Of a stretch of DNA of 54,552 nt, positions 15,905 to 26,564 are shown piece by piece; the stretch's first letter is position 1, and the number at the start of each line of letters is the position of its first letter. The notes beneath the pieces were generated by a model. It was not told the origin of the DNA, did not search any database, and saw only the letters and a program-made list of their open reading frames with translations. Source of the DNA: GCA-2686265 sp036010965 (lineage in GTDB: Bacteria; Planctomycetota; UBA1135; GCA-002686595); NCBI GenBank assembly GCA_036010965.1, contig DASCMO010000075.1, forward strand, positions 1 through 54,552, read 5' to 3'. The position numbers were made by a program, and so were the translations under genes.

Positions 15905-16705
15905 TCAGTCTTCCAGGAGCTCGCGCTCCTCGGCCGGGCTGACCTCGCCCAGCGGGCGGTCGAAGTGCTCGCCCAGGTAGACCTCGCGTACCCGCGGGTC
16001 GTTGATCAGCTCCACGCCCGAGCCCTCGCGCAGGATCCTGCCCTCGTGGATGATGTAGGCGCGGTCGGTGCTCTGGAGCGTTTCCCGGACGTTGTGGTCG
16101 GTGATCAGGATGCCGATGTCCCGCTCCCGCAGGTTGCGGACGAGGCCCTGGATCTCCTGCACGTTGATCGGATCGACGCCCGCGAAGGGCTCGTCGAGCA
16201 GCAGCACCGAGGGGCGGGTGGCCAGGGCGCGCGAGAGCTCCAGGCGCCGCCGCTCGCCGCCCGAGAGGGTCTGAGCCTCGTTGTCGGCCAGGTGCGTGAG
16301 CTCGAGGTCTGCCATCAACTCGTCCGCCTCCCGCCGGCGCTCGGCGCGCGAGAGCGGCATGGCCTCGAGCACGGCCAGCAGGTTGTCGCGCACGGACATG
16401 CGGCGAAAGACGCTCGGCTCCTGGGGCAGGTAGCCCATGCCCAACCGCGCCCGGCGGAACATCGGCAGGCGGCTGCAGTCCTCGCCCATGATGCGCACCG
16501 CGCCCGCGTCGGGGCGCGTCAGGCCGACGGTCATGCGGAAGCTGGTGGACTTGCCCGCGCCATTGGGCCCGAGCAGGCCGACGATCTCGTGCCGCCCGAC
16601 GCGGAAGCTCACGCCGTCCACCACCCGCCGCCCGCGGAATGCCTTGACCAGGCCCTCGACCTCCAGCAGGGTCGTCTCGTCTCGGGGCTCGGGAAGCGTC
16701 GCCAT
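15905..16705 (-). CDS. lptB: LPS export ABC transporter ATP-binding protein LptB
   Basis: 266 residues with one ABC ATPase domain: Walker A GPNGAGKST, Q-loop GYLPQEPSVFRRMSVRDNL, signature LSGGERRRLEL, Walker B VLLLDEPFAGVDP and switch His in ITDHNVRETL. The Q-loop sequence and the C-terminal REVYLGEHF are characteristic of LptB rather than amino-acid transporter ATPases. LptB powers lipopolysaccharide extraction with LptFG, so this points to an outer membrane. No other lpt genes are adjacent. About 20 extra residues precede the domain and an acidic tail follows it. It leads the etfB-etfA genes. Confidence 0.93.
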   Translation of the reverse strand: MATLPEPRDETTLLEVEGLVKAFRGRRVVDGVSFRVGRHEIVGLLGPNGAGKSTSFRMTVGLTRPDAGAVRIMGEDCSRLPMFRRARLGMGYLPQEPSVFRRMSVRDNLLAVLEAMPLSRAERRREADELMADLELTHLADNEAQTLSGGERRRLELSRALATRPSVLLLDEPFAGVDPINVQEIQGLVRNLRERDIGILITDHNVRETLQSTDRAYIIHEGRILREGSGVELINDPRVREVYLGEHFDRPLGEVSPAEERELLED

Positions 16706-17246
16706 GGGACGCGGCAGTCTAGCCCGCTTCCTTCACGAGCCTTCACGCCAGAAAGCGCAAACGCCGAGCGAGGCGAAGAGGCCCGCCGCAGGCGTTCGAA
16801 CTGGCTGGGCGGCAGGGGTTGGCTGGAATGCGACGAACCGTTGCAAGCTTCGGTGATGTAGAGACTTCGGCGATAGAGGCGGGCCTGGGAAGGTCGCCAG
16901 AGGAGGATTGCGAACCGGATCCAGCAGGGATGTTTCATTCCATCTGGGGTCGCGAGAGCCCTCGCAACTCTGTGGATAACCTGTGGGTAGTCCTGCGAAG
17001 GTCTCCGACGAGAACACGCTGGAGCGCCAGAGCGCCGTTGGTGCTCGGACGATAGCTCGAATGTCATCGCAATCTCGGGATCGCCCCAAGGCTGTCCCGG
17101 GCCGGTATTTATGCCCAGATGAGGCGGAAAAAGCACTGGACGGGGTAGGTGCCCCCTTGCGCGGCGGGCTCGTTGTTGACCCACGACTCTCCCGAAGCTC
17201 CTTTCGGCGGGCTACGCGGCGTCTGTGGAAAACCGGTGCTTGCGAA
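16706..17246. other. 541-bp noncoding region with DnaA-box-like sites
   Basis: It lies between lptB and the signal peptidase gene, both transcribed leftwards, and no frame looks like a protein. It holds copy 2 of the dispersed repeat at 16719. TGTGGATAA at 16971-16979 and TGTGGAAAA at 17224-17232 are exact reverse complements of the TTWTNCACA DnaA-box pattern, and TGTGGGTAG at 16982 is a weaker neighbour. The sequence is less GC-rich than its surroundings. Promoter(s) for lptB must lie here, but I cannot place them. A small RNA gene is possible; I recognise none. Confidence 0.5.
16719..16756 (+). repeat. Dispersed intergenic repeat, copy 2
   Basis: Begins CTAGCCCGCTTCCTTCACGA and continues through GCCTTCACGCCAGAAAGC. 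It matches copy 1 at 13965 over about 30 bases. Unlike copies 1 and 3 it is not placed at a stop codon of a plus-strand gene but 14 bp before the lptB start, on the opposite strand. Confidence 0.5.
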
Positions 17247-18659
17247 TCAGCGGATCCAGCGCAGGCGCCAGAGCCCCAGACCCCACTTGATGGGCCAGAA
17301 AACGACCACGGCGCGCCCGGTGATGAGGCGCCGCGGTACGAAGGGCGCCTCCTCGTCGCCGAGCAGGCGCGCCTCGCCCCCTCGCCAGTGGTGGCGCTCG
17401 CCCCACTCGTCCCGGAACCAGACCTCGGGCCCGCCGGGCAGGCCCTTCACGGTGCGCGGGTTCTCCTCGTTCAGGCGCAGGTTTCCCCGCACGACGCCTG
17501 TTCCGGGCAAGGCGTAGGAGCGCCAGGTCCACTCGCGGCTGTCGCTCGAGTCCTGGGTGTTGTCACCCAGCATCACGAAGTGGCCCGCGGGGATCTTCCA
17601 GTGCGTGATCTTGCGCGCGTCGGAGATGTAGTAGATGTCGCGCTCGACCTGAACTTCGGAGAAGTCTGCGCCCTCGCCCTCCACGTGCAAGAACAGGAAC
17701 GAGCTCTGGTCGGTGGCCGGGGGGACCTCGAGTTCGAGGACGACCTCTCCGTCCAGCTCGAGCGTCAGCATGTCGTCGAGGTTCTGAGCGGAGAACTCGA
17801 TGGCCCGGCCCGCCTCGAGTCGCCATGAACCCGCCATTTCGATCGCACCGCCCGGCCCGCCGCCGATCGCTCCGGCTCGCTCGAAGCGGATCGAGGGGCG
17901 GGCGTCCGGCGGGGCCGCGGGACCCGGCAGGCGAAAGAGGTAGCGACGGTCGCCCTCGCGGAGCTGGACCGTGACGGACTCACATCCGGCCAGGGCCTCC
18001 AGCTCTGCCGAGATGCGCAGGTCGCCGACCATGTGCGCCGAGCTTCCGACCCGCCGCACGATCTTGTCGCGGATGCTGAGCGGGTAGCCGTCGCGGTACT
18101 GGTCGGTGATCAGCCCGCTCTGGGGGAAGCGCACGGAGCCGGAGCCGCGGGCGATGATCGTGTCCTTCGAGGCTCTCCAATCCTCCGTGCCCGCGAGCAC
18201 CTTCCAGGTCTTGCTGCCTGGCGCGCCAGGATACAGCCGCTTCCAGGCGGACTCCTGCACCGGACGCGGGCGACGCAGGGCGCTCCAGGGCTCGTTGGCG
18301 TCGGCGCGGTGCCACAGGTCTCCGTTCTCGACCTTCAACTCCTCGGGGCCGATGCCCGCGATGCGCTTGATGAAGTTCTTGGAGATGTCGAGCGGGTACT
18401 TGAAGACGACCACCTCGAAGCGCTTGGGGTCGCGGTAGTGGAACGAGAACTTGTCCACCAGGATGCGATCGAAGATCTGCGTCTCGACGTTGCCCATCAG
18501 CGTGGGCTGCATGGACCCGGTGGGGATCTTGTAGGCCTCGACGACGAAGTACTTCAGCATCACGGCCATGATGATGGCCATCGTGATCGCTTCGATGTTG
18601 TCGCGCCACGGATGCTTGGACTCGCCGCCGCTCTTACCGGGTTGTTTCCGGTCGCTCAT
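17247..18659 (-). CDS. lepB: Signal peptidase I, enlarged
   Basis: 470 residues from ATG 18659, against roughly 320 for E. coli LepB. One transmembrane helix is at about residues 24-42. The nucleophile is Ser49 in KIPTGSMQPT and the general base is Lys98 in NFIKRIAGIGPEE; the conserved box GHFVMLGDNTQDSSDSR has its GDN at 365. The stretch between Lys98 and GDN is about 265 residues and includes an apparent beta-rich insert not found in standard LepB. It cleaves signal peptides at the cytoplasmic membrane. The ATG is only two bases after the lepA stop, so the two genes are coupled. No transmembrane C-terminus is evident. Confidence 0.95.
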   Translation of the reverse strand: MSDRKQPGKSGGESKHPWRDNIEAITMAIIMAVMLKYFVVEAYKIPTGSMQPTLMGNVETQIFDRILVDKFSFHYRDPKRFEVVVFKYPLDISKNFIKRIAGIGPEELKVENGDLWHRADANEPWSALRRPRPVQESAWKRLYPGAPGSKTWKVLAGTEDWRASKDTIIARGSGSVRFPQSGLITDQYRDGYPLSIRDKIVRRVGSSAHMVGDLRISAELEALAGCESVTVQLREGDRRYLFRLPGPAAPPDARPSIRFERAGAIGGGPGGAIEMAGSWRLEAGRAIEFSAQNLDDMLTLELDGEVVLELEVPPATDQSSFLFLHVEGEGADFSEVQVERDIYYISDARKITHWKIPAGHFVMLGDNTQDSSDSREWTWRSYALPGTGVVRGNLRLNEENPRTVKGLPGGPEVWFRDEWGERHHWRGGEARLLGDEEAPFVPRRLITGRAVVVFWPIKWGLGLWRLRWIR

Positions 18660-18661
18660 GG

Positions 18662-20461
<1,800 letters not shown>

Positions 20462-20474
20462 CGGGACCGTCGTT

Positions 20475-21095
20475 TCAGCGGCTGGTCGCCGTCGCTTCGT
20501 TCAGTCGTGAGAGGAGCTGCCGCAGGGCTCGTCCGCGGTGGCTGACCTCGGACTTCTCCGCCAGGGAAAGCTCGGCGAATCCGCGACCAGTCTGCTCAAA
20601 GCCCTCCTCGGTGAAAAGGAACAGGGGGTCGTAGCCGAAGTCGCCGTCGCCGCGAGGCTCGGTCAGGATGCGGCCGCGGGCCGTTCCTTCGAGCTCGATG
20701 GCCGACGAACCGTCGGCGCGCGCCAGGACCAGGGCGCACACAAAGCGCGCCGTGCGATCGGCCTCGCCGACCCCCTCCAGCTCGCTCAGGAGGCGGCGGT
20801 TGTTCGCGGCGTCGTCGCCGTGGGCGCCCGCGAAGCGCGCGGAGTGGACGCCCGGGGCGCCGCCGAGGTGGTCCACCTCGAGGCCGGAATCGTCCGCCAG
20901 GGCCCAGCAGCCGTGGGCGCACGCCGCCGCGGCCGCCTTCTTGCGGGCGTTGCCGAGGAAGGTCGGCTGGTCCTCGATCACCTCCTGCAGGCCGCCCACG
21001 TCCTCGGGACCGAGTACGGTCACGCCCGCGGGCGTGAGCATCTCCACCAGCTCACGGCGCTTCTTCGCGTTGCCGCTGGCGATCAGGATCCGCAC
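20475..21095 (-). CDS. rdgB: dITP/XTP pyrophosphatase (RdgB/HAM1 family)
   Basis: 206 residues. The opening ILIASGNAKKRRELVEML is the HAM1 substrate loop. ALADDSGLEVDHLGGAPGVHSARFAG holds the catalytic Asp pair, split by the usual Gly-rich turn. GDGDFGYDPLFLF and SLAEKSEVSHRGRAL complete the signature. It hydrolyses noncanonical purine triphosphates such as dITP and XTP to keep them out of DNA. It lies 18 bp downstream of RNase PH; the rph-rdgB order is common in bacteria. Confidence 0.97.
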   Translation of the reverse strand: MRILIASGNAKKRRELVEMLTPAGVTVLGPEDVGGLQEVIEDQPTFLGNARKKAAAAACAHGCWALADDSGLEVDHLGGAPGVHSARFAGAHGDDAANNRRLLSELEGVGEADRTARFVCALVLARADGSSAIELEGTARGRILTEPRGDGDFGYDPLFLFTEEGFEQTGRGFAELSLAEKSEVSHRGRALRQLLSRLNEATATSR

Positions 21096-21113
21096 GTATG
21101 CCGCCTCTTCGGA

Positions 21114-21830
21114 TCAGGCGCCGTGCAGCGCCTGGGTCTGGGCCTCGAAGATGCGTCGGATGGCCGCGTCACCGACCTCCAGCATGCTGTCGAGGGACTC
21201 GCGGTCGAAGGGTGCACCCTCGGCGGAGCCCTGGACCTCGATGAACTGTCCGTCGCCGGTCATCACGAGGTTCAGGTCCACGTCTGCGGTGCTGTCCTCG
21301 GCATAACAGAGGTCGCACAGAACCTCGCCCCCGACTACTCCGGCCGAGATCGCGCCGACCTGGGTCAGGAGCGGCCAGCCGCGCAGGATGCGGCGCTCGT
21401 CCATGGTCGTCAGAAGGTCGTGCAGCGCCACGTAGGCGCCGGAGATGGCCGTCGTGCGCGTTCCGCCGTCGGCCTGGATCACATCGCAGTCGAGCCAGAT
21501 CGTGCGCTCGCTCATCTGCTTGAAGTCCATCACTGCTCGCAGGCAGCGTCCGATCAAGCGCTGGATTTCCACCGAGCGGCCGTCGACCCGTCCGGTGCGG
21601 TCACGCTGCTTGCGCGTGCCGGTGGAGGAGGGGAGCATCGAGTATTCGGCCGTGAGCCAACCGCGTCCCTTGCCCTGCAGAAAGGGTGGGACCCCGTCGG
21701 TGTAGATCGCGGTGCACAGCACGCGCGTGTCCCCGAAGGACGCCATCACCGAGCCGGGTGCCTTGTTGAAACCGCGCTCGAAGGAGATCGGGCGCATCTC
21801 GTTGGGAGCTCTGTCGTGGTCGCGTTTCAT
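21114..21830 (-). CDS. rph: Ribonuclease PH
   Basis: 238 residues from the ATG at 21830. It starts with the canonical RPISFERGFNKAPGSVMASFG. Phosphate-binding and catalytic segments include GKGRGWLTAEYSMLP, GRSVEIQRLIGRCLRAVMD, the QADGGTRTTAISG loop, and STADVDLNLVMTG with EVQGSAEG. It trims tRNA 3' ends phosphorolytically and forms a hexameric ring. The frame extends about 40 codons upstream, but similarity starts only after this ATG. birA ends 56 bp upstream on the same strand. Confidence 0.97.
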   Translation of the reverse strand: MKRDHDRAPNEMRPISFERGFNKAPGSVMASFGDTRVLCTAIYTDGVPPFLQGKGRGWLTAEYSMLPSSTGTRKQRDRTGRVDGRSVEIQRLIGRCLRAVMDFKQMSERTIWLDCDVIQADGGTRTTAISGAYVALHDLLTTMDERRILRGWPLLTQVGAISAGVVGGEVLCDLCYAEDSTADVDLNLVMTGDGQFIEVQGSAEGAPFDRESLDSMLEVGDAAIRRIFEAQTQALHGA

Positions 21831-21886
21831 GGAATCTCGGCGGTTGGGGAGCCGCACAGTATAGGCGCCGCGGCAGGCCGATTCGT

Positions 21887-22636
21887 TCACCCGCTCAGGA
21901 TCTCGAGTCGGCTTATGTGCTCGAGGGCCAGGGTCTCGAGCGCGCCGTCGGGGCATTCCAGGCCCAGTCCGCGCGCGAAAGTCAGCTCGCGTACGACGCC
22001 CGTGCTCTGCGCGGCGCCCGATTTGACGGTCACGAGCTCGCCGAGCAGTGCGCTGGCCGCCAGGAAGTCGCGCGTCAGGCGCTCGCTTCCCTCGCCGGCC
22101 TGGGCCAGTCGCGCGGGGAGGGCCTCCAAGACCCTGGCCGCGGCTTCGGAGACAGCCGTCGAGAGCCCTTGCAGGGCCAGACTGGTGACCGGACGTTCCT
22201 CGAGCAGCTGGGCGGGGAACGAACGCTGGGCGATGTTGGCTCCGATGCCCAGCACATGATGCGGGCGGGCGGGGTCGAGACCGCGACTCTCAACGAGGCA
22301 GCCGCCGAGCTTGGCTCCATCGACGGTCAGGTCGTTGGGCCACTCGAGCCTGCCGCGCTCGAGACCGAGAGCTCGCAAGCCATCGAGCAGACCCAGGGCG
22401 GCCGCGAGGGTCAGGGCGGCCGGCGCGATGGGCGGCGGCGGCGGCAGGAGCACGACGCTCATGTAGAGGCCCTCGCCCGCGGCGCTGTGCCAGCGCCGGC
22501 CCCGGCGACCGCGCCCCAGGGACTGGCCGCGGGCGATGTGCACGTCGCCATGTCGAGCGTCGCCCGTGGCCAGGGCGGTCAGGGCTCGCTCCGAGGTCGA
22601 GTCGACCAGATCGTGTTGCACGAGACGAAACTGCAC
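21887..22636 (-). CDS. birA: Biotin--[acetyl-CoA-carboxylase] ligase, monofunctional
   Basis: 249 residues. The catalytic domain shows DSTSERALTAL, the biotinoyl-AMP loop QSLGRGRRGRRWHS, LYMSVVLLPP, the conserved LEWPNDLTVDGAKLGGCLVES and VLGIGANI. A C-terminal SH3-like cap ends the protein. The N-terminal winged-helix repressor domain of E. coli BirA is absent, so it should ligate biotin without regulating transcription. It is the first gene of a leftward run birA-rph-rdgB-lepA-lepB and is divergent from the M3 peptidase gene. Confidence 0.94.
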   Translation of the reverse strand: MQFRLVQHDLVDSTSERALTALATGDARHGDVHIARGQSLGRGRRGRRWHSAAGEGLYMSVVLLPPPPPIAPAALTLAAALGLLDGLRALGLERGRLEWPNDLTVDGAKLGGCLVESRGLDPARPHHVLGIGANIAQRSFPAQLLEERPVTSLALQGLSTAVSEAAARVLEALPARLAQAGEGSERLTRDFLAASALLGELVTVKSGAAQSTGVVRELTFARGLGLECPDGALETLALEHISRLEILSG

Positions 22637-22863
22637 GCCCTCAGTCTAGCCCTCTCACTCACCAGGCATTGGGCCAGGGCTCTCAAGCGGTCGGTTTCCC
22701 CGTCCACCAGCGACCGTCCTGTCCACGCCTGAGCGATCTCTCGTGAGGGAATCTGGCCGGCGCACTAAGATGGCACGCCCAAGACTGGCGGGATGGACCG
22801 CGTAGTGCCCCGATCCCCTTCTCCGTCCCCTGACCGACCCCCCCTGACCGAACCCGCGCGATC

Positions 22864-24945
22864 ATGAGTACGGCAGCGAACCCCATCCTGGCGGCCACCG
22901 GCCCGCCCCGTTTCGACGAGATCGAACCCGCCCATGTGGTGCCCGGCGTGCGATCCCTGCTGGCCGGCGTCGAGGACGAGTTCACACGCCTCGAATCCTC
23001 GGCCGCACCCACCTGGGAGGGCGTCGTCGAGCCGCTGGAGCGCATCCACGACGCGATCTCCTACCGCTGGGGGATCGTCTCGCACCTCCTGGGCGTGAAG
23101 AACAGCGAGGAGCTGCGCGCCGCCTTCGAGGAGGTCGAGCCGGAGGTCGTACGGCTCTCGGTGAAGCTCGGCCAGAGCGAGGCAATCCACCGCGCCCTGG
23201 TGGGCTTGCGGGACGGCGAGGCCTGGAATGACCTCGATGAGAACGCGCGCCATCTCGTGCGTAGCGCGATCCGCGATGCAGAGCTCGCAGGCGTTGCCCT
23301 CCAGGGAGAGGCGCGCGAGCGCTTCGAGGCGATCCAGCTTGAGCTGGCCGAGCTGGGGACGAAGTTCTCCAACAACGTGCTCGACGCCACCAAGGCCTTC
23401 GAGCTCGTCCTGACCGAGGAGACGCAAATCGCGGGGCTGCCGGCGAGCGCCCGGGAGCTCGCCGCCCAGTCGGCGGCCGATCACGGTCACGAGGGCGCGA
23501 CGGCCGAGAGCGGTCCGTGGCGCGTGACCCTCGACATCCCCAGCTATTTGCCTTTCTTGAAGTACGCGACGCGCCGGGACCTGCGCGAGCAGCTCTACCG
23601 GGCGATGATCACGCGCGCTAGCGCCGACGCCCTGGACAACTCGCACCTGATCGAGCGCATCCTCGCCTTGCGAGTGGAGCTTGCGCAGATCCTGGGGTAT
23701 GGGAACTACGCGGAGGTCAGTCTGGCCAGCAAGATGGCGCCGGATGTGGCGGCGGTGGACCGCCTGCTCGAGGAGCTGCGCGTGGTGTGCTTCGACGCGG
23801 CCACCGAGGACCTGCGGGACCTGGGAGATTTCGCGCGCTCGAAGGGTGAAGCCGAGGCTTTGCGTCAGTGGGACATTTCCTTCTGGAGCGAGGCCCTGCG
23901 CCAGGAGCGCTTCCAGTTCTGCGAGGAGGACCTGCGGCCCTACTTCCAGCTCCCGCGTGTGCTCGAGGGCCTCTTCGCCCTGACCACGCGCCTGTTCGGC
24001 GTGCAGGTCGTGGAGGACAGCGACGACGTCCCCGTCTGGCATCCCGACGTGCGGGCCTATCGCATCCTCGACGGCGGGGGCGAGGAGATCGCGTCGTTCG
24101 CGCTCGATCCCTACAGCCGCCCCGCCGACAAGCGCGGTGGTGCCTGGATGCACGGCTTGCTCGGCCGCAGCGTGCAGCTCGCGCACGAGGGCGCGGCCGT
24201 GCGCAACCCGATCGCCGTGCTGGTCTGCAACGGGACGCCGCCGGTGGGCGACAGGCCCTCGCTGATGACCTTTCGCGAGGTGGAGACCCTCTTCCACGAG
24301 TTCGGCCACGGCCTGCACCACATGCTCACGCGCGTGGGCAACTCGATGTCCGCCGGCACGGAGAACGTGGAGTGGGACGCCGTCGAGCTGCCGAGCCAGT
24401 TCATGGAGAACTGGTGCTACCACCGGGAGACCGTGAGGGGCCTGACCGCCCACGTGGAGACCGGAGAGCGCTTGCCCGACGAGCTGTTCGAGAAGGTCAT
24501 CGCGGCCAAGAACTTCCAGATCGGCAGCCATCGTCTGCGCCAGCTCAACTTCGGGATGACCGACCTGGACCTCCACGGCGCTTGTTCGACCGCCGACGCC
24601 GAGACGCCGCACGAGATCCACCGACGTGTCTCACAGCGCACGACCGTGATCGAGCCCCTGCCCGAGGATCGCTTCCTGTGCAGTTTCAGCCACATCTTCG
24701 CGGGTGGTTACGCCGCCGGCTACTACTCCTATCACTGGGCCGAAGTGCTCTCGGCCGACGCCTTTGCCGCCTTCGAGGAGGTCGGGCTCGATGACGAGCG
24801 CAAGCTGGAGGAGACCGGCCGGCGCTACCGCGAGACGGTCCTCGCCCTCGGGGGCAGTCGTCCGGCGATGGAGGTCTTCCGCTCCTTCAGGGGGCGTGAA
24901 CCCGAAACTGCGGCGCTCCTGCGCCACTCGGGTTTCGCCGACTAG
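22864..24945 (+). CDS. prlC: M3 family oligopeptidase (oligopeptidase A-like)
   Basis: 693 residues. The M3 zinc motif FHEFGHGLHHML has its HEFGH at 478-482. Other family marks are NPILAATGPPRFDEIEP at the start, GTENVEWDAVELPSQFMENW after the zinc site, and FSHIFAGGYAAGYYSYHWAEV near the end. Such enzymes degrade short peptides, including cleaved signal peptides, in the cytoplasm. No signal peptide is present. The divergent gap to birA is 227 bp. A copy of the dispersed repeat begins at its stop codon. The symbol follows E. coli oligopeptidase A; other M3A members are possible. Confidence 0.96.
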   Translation: MSTAANPILAATGPPRFDEIEPAHVVPGVRSLLAGVEDEFTRLESSAAPTWEGVVEPLERIHDAISYRWGIVSHLLGVKNSEELRAAFEEVEPEVVRLSVKLGQSEAIHRALVGLRDGEAWNDLDENARHLVRSAIRDAELAGVALQGEARERFEAIQLELAELGTKFSNNVLDATKAFELVLTEETQIAGLPASARELAAQSAADHGHEGATAESGPWRVTLDIPSYLPFLKYATRRDLREQLYRAMITRASADALDNSHLIERILALRVELAQILGYGNYAEVSLASKMAPDVAAVDRLLEELRVVCFDAATEDLRDLGDFARSKGEAEALRQWDISFWSEALRQERFQFCEEDLRPYFQLPRVLEGLFALTTRLFGVQVVEDSDDVPVWHPDVRAYRILDGGGEEIASFALDPYSRPADKRGGAWMHGLLGRSVQLAHEGAAVRNPIAVLVCNGTPPVGDRPSLMTFREVETLFHEFGHGLHHMLTRVGNSMSAGTENVEWDAVELPSQFMENWCYHRETVRGLTAHVETGERLPDELFEKVIAAKNFQIGSHRLRQLNFGMTDLDLHGACSTADAETPHEIHRRVSQRTTVIEPLPEDRFLCSFSHIFAGGYAAGYYSYHWAEVLSADAFAAFEEVGLDDERKLEETGRRYRETVLALGGSRPAMEVFRSFRGREPETAALLRHSGFAD

Positions 24946-24974
24946 CCCACTTCCGTCCCCACGAGGCTTCGCAC
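24942..24974 (+). repeat. Dispersed intergenic repeat, copy 3
   Basis: Begins CTAGCCCACTTCCGTCCCCA and continues CGAGGCTTCGCA. It overlaps the TAG stop of the M3 peptidase gene, just as copy 1 overlaps the XdhC stop. Relative to copy 1 it carries a three-base insertion before ACGAGGCTTC. Confidence 0.45.
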
Positions 24975-25005
24975 TCGCGGGTGCGGGAAGAGGGTCAGGC
25001 GGGAT

Positions 25006-25911
25006 TCAGAGCAGCAGCGTGCCGCGCTTCTCGCCCAACAGGCCCTTGAGGCGGCTCATCACGTTCGAGTGGATCTGGCACACGCGGCTCTCGGTGAGCG
25101 AGAGCATCTCGCCGATCTCGCGCATCGTGTGGCCGACCTCGTAGTACTGCTCGATGATGAAGCGCTCCTTGTGTGTCAGGGCGCGCGTCATGAAATTCAA
25201 GACGTCCTGGCGGTTGAGTTCGTGCAGCGGATCGACGGCGGACTGATCCTCGAGGATCTCCAGCTTCTCGCCCGAGCCGTCCTCGTCGTGGTCCTCCCAC
25301 TTCTCCGAGAGGGAGAACATCGTCCTGGCGCTGGCATCGTTCAGCTCTTTCGAGAGCTCGCTGTGCTCCATCTCAAGGGACTCGGCCAGTTCGGCGTGAG
25401 TCGGCTCGCGCCCGTATTGACTCGTCAGCCGCTGCAGGGCCTTGTCGATGCGCCCCGCCTTCAATCGAACCAGGCGCGGGACCCAGTCCTCCGAGCGCAA
25501 CTGGTCGAGGATCGAGCCGCGAATGCGCGTCGTGCAGTAGGTCTTGAACTTGATGCCACGGGTGGGGTCAAAGCCCCGGATGGCGTCCATCAGGCCGAAC
25601 AGGCCGGCACTCTTCAGATCATCGATCTGGATCGAGCGCGGGAGCGTCTGCAGTAGCCTCTCGGCGATGTACTTCACGAGCGGGATGTGGCGCTCGATCA
25701 ACTCGTTGCGAAGCTCCTGCAGGGCCTCGGTCTGCTGCTCCGCCTTCGCGGTGCGCTTGTATAGGACCCACAATTCCTCGGTCTCCAGCTCCGCGATATT
25801 CCGGGCGGAATCCGCCCCCTCTCCCTTCGAGCCCTTCTTGGCGCGCGCGCGCGTGGGCGCGCCCTTCAGCTTTTGGGGCGTCCTGCGCTTGGGGCTCGGC
25901 TTGCTGCTCAT
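25006..25911 (-). CDS. RNA polymerase sigma factor of the FliA/WhiG (sigma-28) type
   Basis: 301 residues. A Lys/Arg-rich leader of about 40 residues precedes region 2: LVKYIAERLLQTLPRSIQ, DDLKSAGLFGLMDAIRGFDP, RGIKFKTYCTTRIRGSILDQ. Region 3 includes LQRLTSQYGREPTHAELAE. Region 4 reads ALTHKERFIIEQYYEVGHTM with the helix-turn-helix REIGEMLSLTESRVCQIHSN. The spacing is that of FliA/WhiG rather than ECF factors. No flagellar gene is near, so the target regulon cannot be read from context. It lies seven bases downstream of apt on the same strand and is probably cotranscribed with it. Confidence 0.95.
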   Translation of the reverse strand: MSSKPSPKRRTPQKLKGAPTRARAKKGSKGEGADSARNIAELETEELWVLYKRTAKAEQQTEALQELRNELIERHIPLVKYIAERLLQTLPRSIQIDDLKSAGLFGLMDAIRGFDPTRGIKFKTYCTTRIRGSILDQLRSEDWVPRLVRLKAGRIDKALQRLTSQYGREPTHAELAESLEMEHSELSKELNDASARTMFSLSEKWEDHDEDGSGEKLEILEDQSAVDPLHELNRQDVLNFMTRALTHKERFIIEQYYEVGHTMREIGEMLSLTESRVCQIHSNVMSRLKGLLGEKRGTLLL

Positions 25912-25918
25912 GTTCGGC

Positions 25919-26428
25919 TCAGTACTGCAGCAGGGAGTGGATCGGTGTCTCGCCGAGCTTCTCGCGTCCTGGAAGGAAGGTAAGTTCGATGACGAAAGCC
26001 GCCGCGACCGGCACGGCGCCGATGCGCCGCACGAGGCTCAGGGCGGCGGCCATCGTGCCGCCCGTTGCCAGCAGGTCATCGACCATCAGGATGCGCTGCC
26101 CTTCGGCCGCGGCATCGGTGTGGATCTCGATCGAGTCAGACCCGTACTCCAGCTCGTAGGTCTCCGAGACGGTCTCGGCCGGGAGCTTGCCCGGCTTGCG
26201 GATAGGGATGAAGCCCTTGCCGAGCTGGTTGGCCAGGGCCGTCCCGAAGATGAACCCGCGCGATTCGATGCCGCACACCAGGTCGTAGGAGGCCGGATCG
26301 ACCGCGGCGGCGAGGGCGTCGATCGACTCCCGCAAGCCCTCGGGGCTCTGGAGCAGGGGCGTGATGTCCTTGAAGACGATCCCCGGCTTGGGGAAGTCGG
26401 GGACATCACGGATGTAGCGTTCCAGCAA
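25919..26428 (-). CDS. apt: Adenine phosphoribosyltransferase
   Basis: 169 residues, typical for Apt. It opens with YIRDVPDFPKPGIVFKDITP, has the flexible-loop region KPGKLPAET followed by YELEYGSDSIEIH, and the PRPP-binding motif ILMVDDLLATGGTMAAAL. The end matches Apt (VAAAFVIELTFLPGREKL). It salvages adenine to AMP. It precedes the sigma factor gene by seven bases and follows argS by 136 bp, all on the minus strand. Confidence 0.97.
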   Translation of the reverse strand: MLERYIRDVPDFPKPGIVFKDITPLLQSPEGLRESIDALAAAVDPASYDLVCGIESRGFIFGTALANQLGKGFIPIRKPGKLPAETVSETYELEYGSDSIEIHTDAAAEGQRILMVDDLLATGGTMAAALSLVRRIGAVPVAAAFVIELTFLPGREKLGETPIHSLLQY

Positions 26429-26564
26429 GGGCTTCTCCGGGGGCTGTGGGCAGCGGCTCTCCGCTCCGAACAGGAAAGGGCTTGGGGACGGCGAGTGGAA
26501 GGGTGGGGTCCAGGAAACATCGGCGGAAACGCGCCGGAGGATGAGGGTGGAGCCCAGCGGACGC

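Noticed and set aside
14759..16861. A 700-codon open frame opposite etfA, etfB and lptB
   Set aside because: It spans three well-identified genes on the other strand and reads as repetitive Gly/Ala/Arg/Gln sequence without any domain.
16706..17246. Chromosomal replication origin
   Set aside because: Two or three DnaA-box-like nonamers alone are not enough; dnaA, dnaN and a clear AT-rich unwinding element are absent.
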